NCBI GenBank assembly: GCA_963966185.1
Contig: CAWZYM010000002.1
Location: forward strand, 62,001-126,000
From: Rhabditoides inermis
Taxonomy: Eukaryota; Nematoda; Chromadorea; Rhabditida; Rhabditidae
Direction: 5' to 3'
Length of the DNA: 64,000 bases
Positions within the stretch are counted from its first letter, which is position 1. The number at the start of each line of letters is the position of its first letter. The position numbers and the translations under genes were made by a program. A model generated the notes under the pieces. That model was not told the DNA's origin. It did no database searches and saw only the letters and a program-made list of their open reading frames with translations. This document shows positions 61,189 to 64,000 of this stretch, one piece after another.

Positions 61189-63845
61189 CAATATCTCTCT
61201 CCCTGTTGTTCTCTCCCTCTCTTTCTTTCTCTATCTCTCTCACCATACCTTAAAAGGTTCACTCGCTGGCTGGGTGACACAGAACGAGCTGTCGAGGAAG
61301 GCTTGGTACAGCATTTGCCCCTTCAACTTGACGACCGTACCTGCAACAGCCACCGTAGCAGACGTCTATACACCGATCTACACTACAATCTACCAGGACC
61401 AGGGGGTAAGGGCCGGGATACCAGGGGGAGAATACATACTGACAAGGACAAAGGTGTGTGGAACATGCTGGCAAAAAGGGGTGCACAGAACACATATGGA
61501 GCACAAAACACAGAACACAAAACACACAAATCTACCGTAACCTACCCTGCACGACCGCTTTGATCTTCGCCGCGCCGGCTAAACGGGAAAAGGAAAACTA
61601 GTGCGGAAAGATGAAAATATTAGTAATGTGAGCATATGGAGAAGAAGCGAAAGTGCCTAAGCAATCCCCTCCCGCGGCAATCGGACAAAAGCTGTGGTCA
61701 GCGCTAGACGGGGACACACAAAGCTCGGGCGGACGATGGGACACGGACAAACCGAGTGGACAGGAGAGAGTAGACAACTCACACTCATCCTCGGCTGAAA
61801 CAATGTACAGGGATAGAATAGAGAGAGCAGAGCGTGCGGTTACGTGTGAGAAAACGTGAGAGTACGAGAGTTGCTGTCAGAGTGGGTAGAACATGTGAGT
61901 GACGGATCAGAAACGTCGAACCAGATGACGTCGAATCAGATGACGTCAACCCCTACTCACCACTCGGAGCGACGACCACCGTCGAGGCGACTCTGTCCTG
62001 GGGCAGGAGTAGGTTGAGGGCGATCGCCGCGCCCGATGACGTGCCCACCCAGAGGCAGGGCTGCGAGCGCGCGTCTGCAACAAATCTCGTTCATCCACTC
62101 AACATATATTTTCTCTTTCAACAAAAGGAGATGAAAAAGAAGGTGGACTCATTATGTTAAAAAAGACGACCCACCCCCTCTCTTGCAGCTCGAATGGATA
62201 AAGTGGAGGGAGGTGACGCACTCTCCCAGGCCCACCCGCTCCAGAGAGTGCAAGCTGACCGACGGGCTCGTAGTCGACATGCGCTCCCGTTTCTCGGCAG
62301 CAGAGTCGCCTGAACACTACTCCTTCACCAACACGCACGGACAGAGAGCCACCACTGCGACCACTACTAGGGAAGGGCGATCAGGCCAGGCCAGGCAGAC
62401 AGGCCGCATTCTCCACTCCACCACTCGCAACCGATCGCCCCCCACGCATTCTCTCTCGGCGCGTACTACCGGGGATGGTGTAGTGTGGGATGTGTGTGTG
62501 TAAGTGTGTGGCACGACTACCATCTAATTAAAAATAAAACGCGGCGAAACCACCATATAGGCACCATACTCGACGAGACGGGGTGAGGGGGGGGGGGAGC
62601 GAAAACAGGAGAAACTAGGTCTCGGAAACTGTGAGGAAACACGAGCTAGAAAGTGCGAGCTAAAGAGAGAACACGATTCTCCACACGCACACGGCAAGGC
62701 ACACGGCTAGAGCACTGCAACGAGAAAGAGAGAGGAGAAGGAGGAGGAGGAGGAGAGTGCGGGCAGACAGTGAGTGAGCAGACAGTGTGCGTTCCGAGGA
62801 GAGAGAGAGAGAGAGCAGGCAGAGATGCAAAAGGAGAGAGAGGGGAGGAGCCTTTTCGGGGATGCATACCGTCGTGACTCTTGCCAAACGAGAAGAGGCT
62901 CTCGCGGCGGTGGAAACGACGCCGAGACGCCGACGGAGAAGACATGCCTAGGAGAGCGCAGACCGTGAGAGAGAGGAGAGAAGAGAGACAGACAGACGAG
63001 CAGAGAGAGTGGGTGTAGAGAGAGAGAGGAGAGGAAAGACATGCAGAAACAAAAGAGAGAAGATAAGAGTGGATTTGCAGCGGAAAACCAAAGCGTTAAC
63101 CAAGGAGAGACCGGCCGCTACTCAACCTATAAACCACCGCACTTCCTGAAATCTAGCTCGTGACTACAATAGTTGACAGTGACTACCAGACTGCTCCTTC
63201 TCCTGCTCCTGCTCCACAAACCAACCATTGCCTGCTCCGGCGCCGCCTGCTCCTCCCTCCACCACAGAGTGCGCCTTGTTGAGCATGGGGCGGCGGTCGA
63301 ACGAGCGCTGCTTCGTCTCCGTGTTGAGACGCAGCAGAGTCGCCTTCTCCGCGCCCTACAGTACTCTCTTGACTACCGTATCCGATTAGCACACCACGAC
63401 GACGAACGCACGACGAGACGACGTTAGTAGCCAGGCAAGTTCACTCAGCGCACACACGAATCTCAATCGCAGCCATGCCACACACACACATACACACCAC
63501 GCCACACCAATCTGCCCACAATCGCGCTCTGCTCCGCTAACCTCCTGCTCCTTCTCCTCCTCCCGCCTCGTCTCCATTGGAATGCGAGTGCATGCTGAGG
63601 CTCCTCGCCAGCTTGCTGCCCTTCTCCGTCAGCCTGCGCATGATGCTCCTGCTCTTCGGCCGTTCCTCCTTCTGCTCCCGCTCCTCCTCCTCGTCCACCT
63701 CCGGCCTATCCGGCACATCCGGGGTGAGCAAATTGGGCGAGTAGCCGTTGTCTCGGCGGAACGCGGATGAGGTGGTGTTCCTGCGGACCACCTCCCGCGC
63801 AGCGCCGCCTCGCACCAGCATCGTGGCGCTCCGACGCGCACGCAT
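57725..63845 (-). CDS. STXBP5: Tomosyn (syntaxin-binding protein 5 family), C-terminal half, 5' end outside window
   Basis: Exons, 5' to 3': 63845-about 63547, 63355-63187, 62947-62870, 62074-61961, 61340-61249, 61140-61027, 60842-60744, 60493-60428, 60295-60222, 59556-59403, 59337-59283, 58772-58653, 58122-57971, 57862-57725. All phases close except the first donor shown. Diagnostic stretches: QPCLWVGTSSGAAIAL and VVVAPSGTVVKLKG (end of the WD40 propeller region), YMTSNSEIEKYTV, DLFVPADMPEPPRN with FFKGVSGLFGG, and the C-terminal R-SNARE helix (IQNLNERGDRLAATVD) ending YEKKKWYNF, as in animal tomosyns. The zero-layer arginine (NERG) is present. Tomosyn binds syntaxin and SNAP-25 through this helix and blocks vesicle priming at the plasma membrane (family knowledge). 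The middle linker is rich in Ser/Arg/Glu, as usual. The N-terminal propeller lies beyond 64000. Confidence 0.92.
58255..58700 (-). repeat. Six serial copies of a tomosyn donor edge
   Basis: The real edge (plus strand actcacatatgctatccagg at 58647, then tccaccggctccctgggggtgttgcc) is echoed at about 58276 (short), 58347 (long, including ggtgttgcc), 58434 (short), 58536 (long) and 58598 (short). The long copies carry over 20 exon bases plus the donor in order. Confidence 0.85.
59811..60194. repeat. (GCGTTCAGAAG)n minisatellite
   Basis: About 33 units of an 11-base repeat with point variants (aaaag, agac, ctcag), in the tomosyn intron after exon 60295-60222. It is open in three plus frames and mimics a repeat protein. 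It ends 16 bases from a TTCGAAGAGACT sequence that overlaps the exon donor. Confidence 0.95.
61546..61578 (-). other. Possible 33-nt cassette exon of tomosyn
   Basis: Between exons 62074-61961 and 61340-61249, a segment flanked by tttag and GGTAGG has the matching phase on both sides and would insert 11 residues (AGAAKIKAVVQ) just before the GTVVKLKG strand. Skipping it also keeps frame and gives the conserved APSGTVVKLKG, so it would be optional. No conservation evidence is available. Confidence 0.35.
62075..62869 (-). other. Tomosyn intron of 795 bases
   Basis: A C/T and A/G-rich intron with a run of G at about 62586-62598 and a (GA)n run near 62803. No exon or repeat family was recognised. 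Confidence 0.5.
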
Positions 63846-64000
63846 CTGCAACCACCACCACCTCACAGACACACACGAACGATACGATACAGACAACACC
63901 CACTCTCACAAAGACCCCACACAAAGTGACAGAGTAGGAAAGAGAGCACCGCACTAGTCGTTCTCAAAGTGCTCAATGCTCTCCGATACCACCACCACCT
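63846..64000 (-). other. Tomosyn intron sequence at the window edge
   Basis: The minus strand begins AGGTGGTGGTGG at the window edge, a possible donor, and runs to the acceptor ttgcag before 63845. The upstream exon lies outside the window. Confidence 0.4.

Noticed and set aside
63955..64000. A tomosyn exon reading SESIEHFEND at the window edge
   Set aside because: It runs into a stop and its only donor leaves the wrong phase; an AG|GTGGTG donor at the edge makes this intron more likely.

Overview
This is a eukaryotic, invertebrate-animal window. The genes are cut into many short exons with GT-AG introns. The 3' splice sites are compact (TTCAG or TTGCAG type), often with a purine GA run where a polypyrimidine tract would normally be. 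The ERH, tomosyn and DH-PH RhoGEF genes are animal genes, and the splice-site style and an AP-rich secreted protein fit a nematode or another ecdysozoan. I cannot name the species. Introns and spacers are full of (CT)n/(GA)n, hexamer tracts and minisatellites, so most long open frames rich in SLSLS, ERERE, SFSFS or GEGEG are repeat artefacts.

Layout from left to right: about 2.4 kb with no gene I can support; a small plus-strand gene of unknown function (2449-4111); ERH, convergent with it, on the minus strand (4374-5114); a 26-exon minus-strand DH-PH Rho guanine nucleotide exchange factor (7154-18047, about 1187 aa); a minus-strand serine-rich gene of unrecognised family (about 20066-32777); a divergent spacer; and a giant plus-strand gene (35281-56956, 57 exons, about 2431 aa) for a secreted protein with eight von Willebrand factor A domains and a threonine-rich mucin-like segment. 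A small AP-rich secreted-protein gene is nested antisense in one intron of the giant gene (50256-50680), and a LINE reverse-transcriptase remnant lies in another. The window ends in the C-terminal half of tomosyn on the minus strand (57725-63845), whose 5' end lies beyond the window.

The exon models were built by hand. For ERH, the RhoGEF, the VWA gene, the nested gene and most tomosyn exons, splice phase was carried across each junction and it closes. The small left gene and the serine-rich gene contain unresolved junctions, marked in their entries.

Three layers go beyond ordinary genes. First, introns repeatedly carry extra degenerate copies of the neighbouring exon edge together with its splice site, in at least ten introns of five genes. 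Second, a short foldback repeat with ends near GTAGCGGTCAGTCTCTTCGA is scattered through introns of four genes and in places makes up most of a short intron or abuts its splice site; a second family forms hairpins of about 70 nt. Third, the RhoGEF has an inverted, internally deleted copy of one of its own DH-domain exons directly beside another DH exon. The genes share no evident pathway. RhoGEF (Rho activation) and tomosyn (SNARE regulation) are intracellular; the VWA protein is predicted to be extracellular.
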